This document shows, piece after piece, positions 63,766-64,000 of a stretch of 64,000 nt of DNA. Where the stretch lies: assembly GCF_017309185.1 (NCBI RefSeq), contig NZ_JAEKJZ010000007.1:186001-250000 (forward strand), given 5' to 3'. A model generated the notes under the pieces. It did not search any database. It saw only the letters and a program-made list of their open reading frames with translations, and was not told the origin of the DNA. The stretch comes from Roseibium aggregatum. GTDB taxonomy: Bacteria; Pseudomonadota; Alphaproteobacteria; Rhizobiales; Stappiaceae. The position numbers were made by a program, and so were the translations under genes. How positions within the stretch are numbered: position 1 is the first letter of the stretch; each line of letters opens with the position of its first letter.

Positions 63766-64000
63766 CAATCCAATTGGCAGCACATCGGTCCCCAATTTAC
63801 CGCCCGTCACTACGGGCACATTTCGTCACCGCACAGGAAGCAAACCCCGGGCCAACTGCCACACTCGAAGCAAGACATTGAATTAAATAAGATTTTTAAA
63901 CAACACTCCAAAACAGACCCCACTGGAAGGCGGCAAGCTTTGCCGGACAGGCAATGCATGCCTGCCATGCCGGGCAAGCCTGCCCCTAAAAATTGGCTTT
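63766..64000. other. Region upstream of fliK at the window edge
   Basis: An AT-rich patch near 63875-63900 is followed by a palindrome-rich stretch with TGCATGC and repeated GCCGGGCAAGC-type motifs (63930-63985). I looked for sigma-54 -24/-12 elements and found none with correct spacing. No gene is supported. Confidence 0.4.

Noticed and set aside
63820..64000. A sigma-54 promoter upstream of fliK
   Set aside because: GG and GC elements occur in the palindrome-rich end, but none has the required spacing with a TGGCA-N-TTGC core.

Overview
The window is ordinary chromosome from a GC-rich, motile, aerobic alphaproteobacterium. Pointers are TTAA-N7-TTAA (CtrA-type) sites in front of flagellar genes, a SciP/DUF1153 protein next to fliF, an FlbD-type sigma-54 activator, a petABC bc1 operon, a split salvage set (mtnP, apt, mtnA) and several families common in Hyphomicrobiales (DUF1285, DUF6111, DUF1153). 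I infer Hyphomicrobiales, perhaps a Stappiaceae member (Roseibium/Labrenzia type), but no rRNA is present to prove it. I saw no tRNA, rRNA, CRISPR array, prophage or transposase.

Layout. 1-3.9 kb: translation genes rplY, pth and ychF with a secreted RNase T2 between the last two, closed by a large palindrome. 4.1-9.2 kb: an ABC importer (two permeases, ATPase, binding protein), a GntR/FCD regulator and a divergent FAH-family hydrolase, probably one uptake-and-catabolism unit. 9.5-17.6 kb: SLC13-type transporter, azoreductase with divergent LysR, a coupled epimerase-MaoC-MaoC cassette, an O-methyltransferase and an unusual ureohydrolase. 17.6-23.4 kb: GNAT, bluB, apt, mtnP and petABC. 23.7-32.2 kb: two paralogous ABC exporters bracketing a GGDEF-EAL protein, a chemoreceptor and a DUF2177 protein. 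32.4-37.8 kb: trmL-hemF, an HD-GYP phosphodiesterase, and a DUF1285-Nudix-DUF6111-CCA transferase operon. 38.1-45.0 kb: a MoxR-DUF58-DUF4159-VWA-like membrane operon. 45.1-52.2 kb: a 302-bp structured inverted-repeat element, GNAT proteins, glutathionyl-hydroquinone reductase, Nudix, twin tiny ORFs, a metallophosphoesterase and mtnA. 52.3-63.8 kb: flagellar genes, all on the minus strand except one small orphan gene: fliF-fliG-fliH-fliN-flbD-flhA, with sciP upstream, then fliK-flgD.

The clearest system-level signal is the flagellar block. Perfect CtrA-type boxes lie upstream of fliF and of a 91-residue orphan gene, and a one-mismatch box lies upstream of sciP. This suggests a CtrA-SciP-FlbD cascade with an extra uncharacterised member. 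The most unusual DNA structure is the 302-bp element at 45.1-45.4 kb, whose tip supplies the stop codon of a neighbouring gene. No wholly new system is proven by sequence alone; the candidates are the orphan small genes, the structured element and the MaoC cassette.
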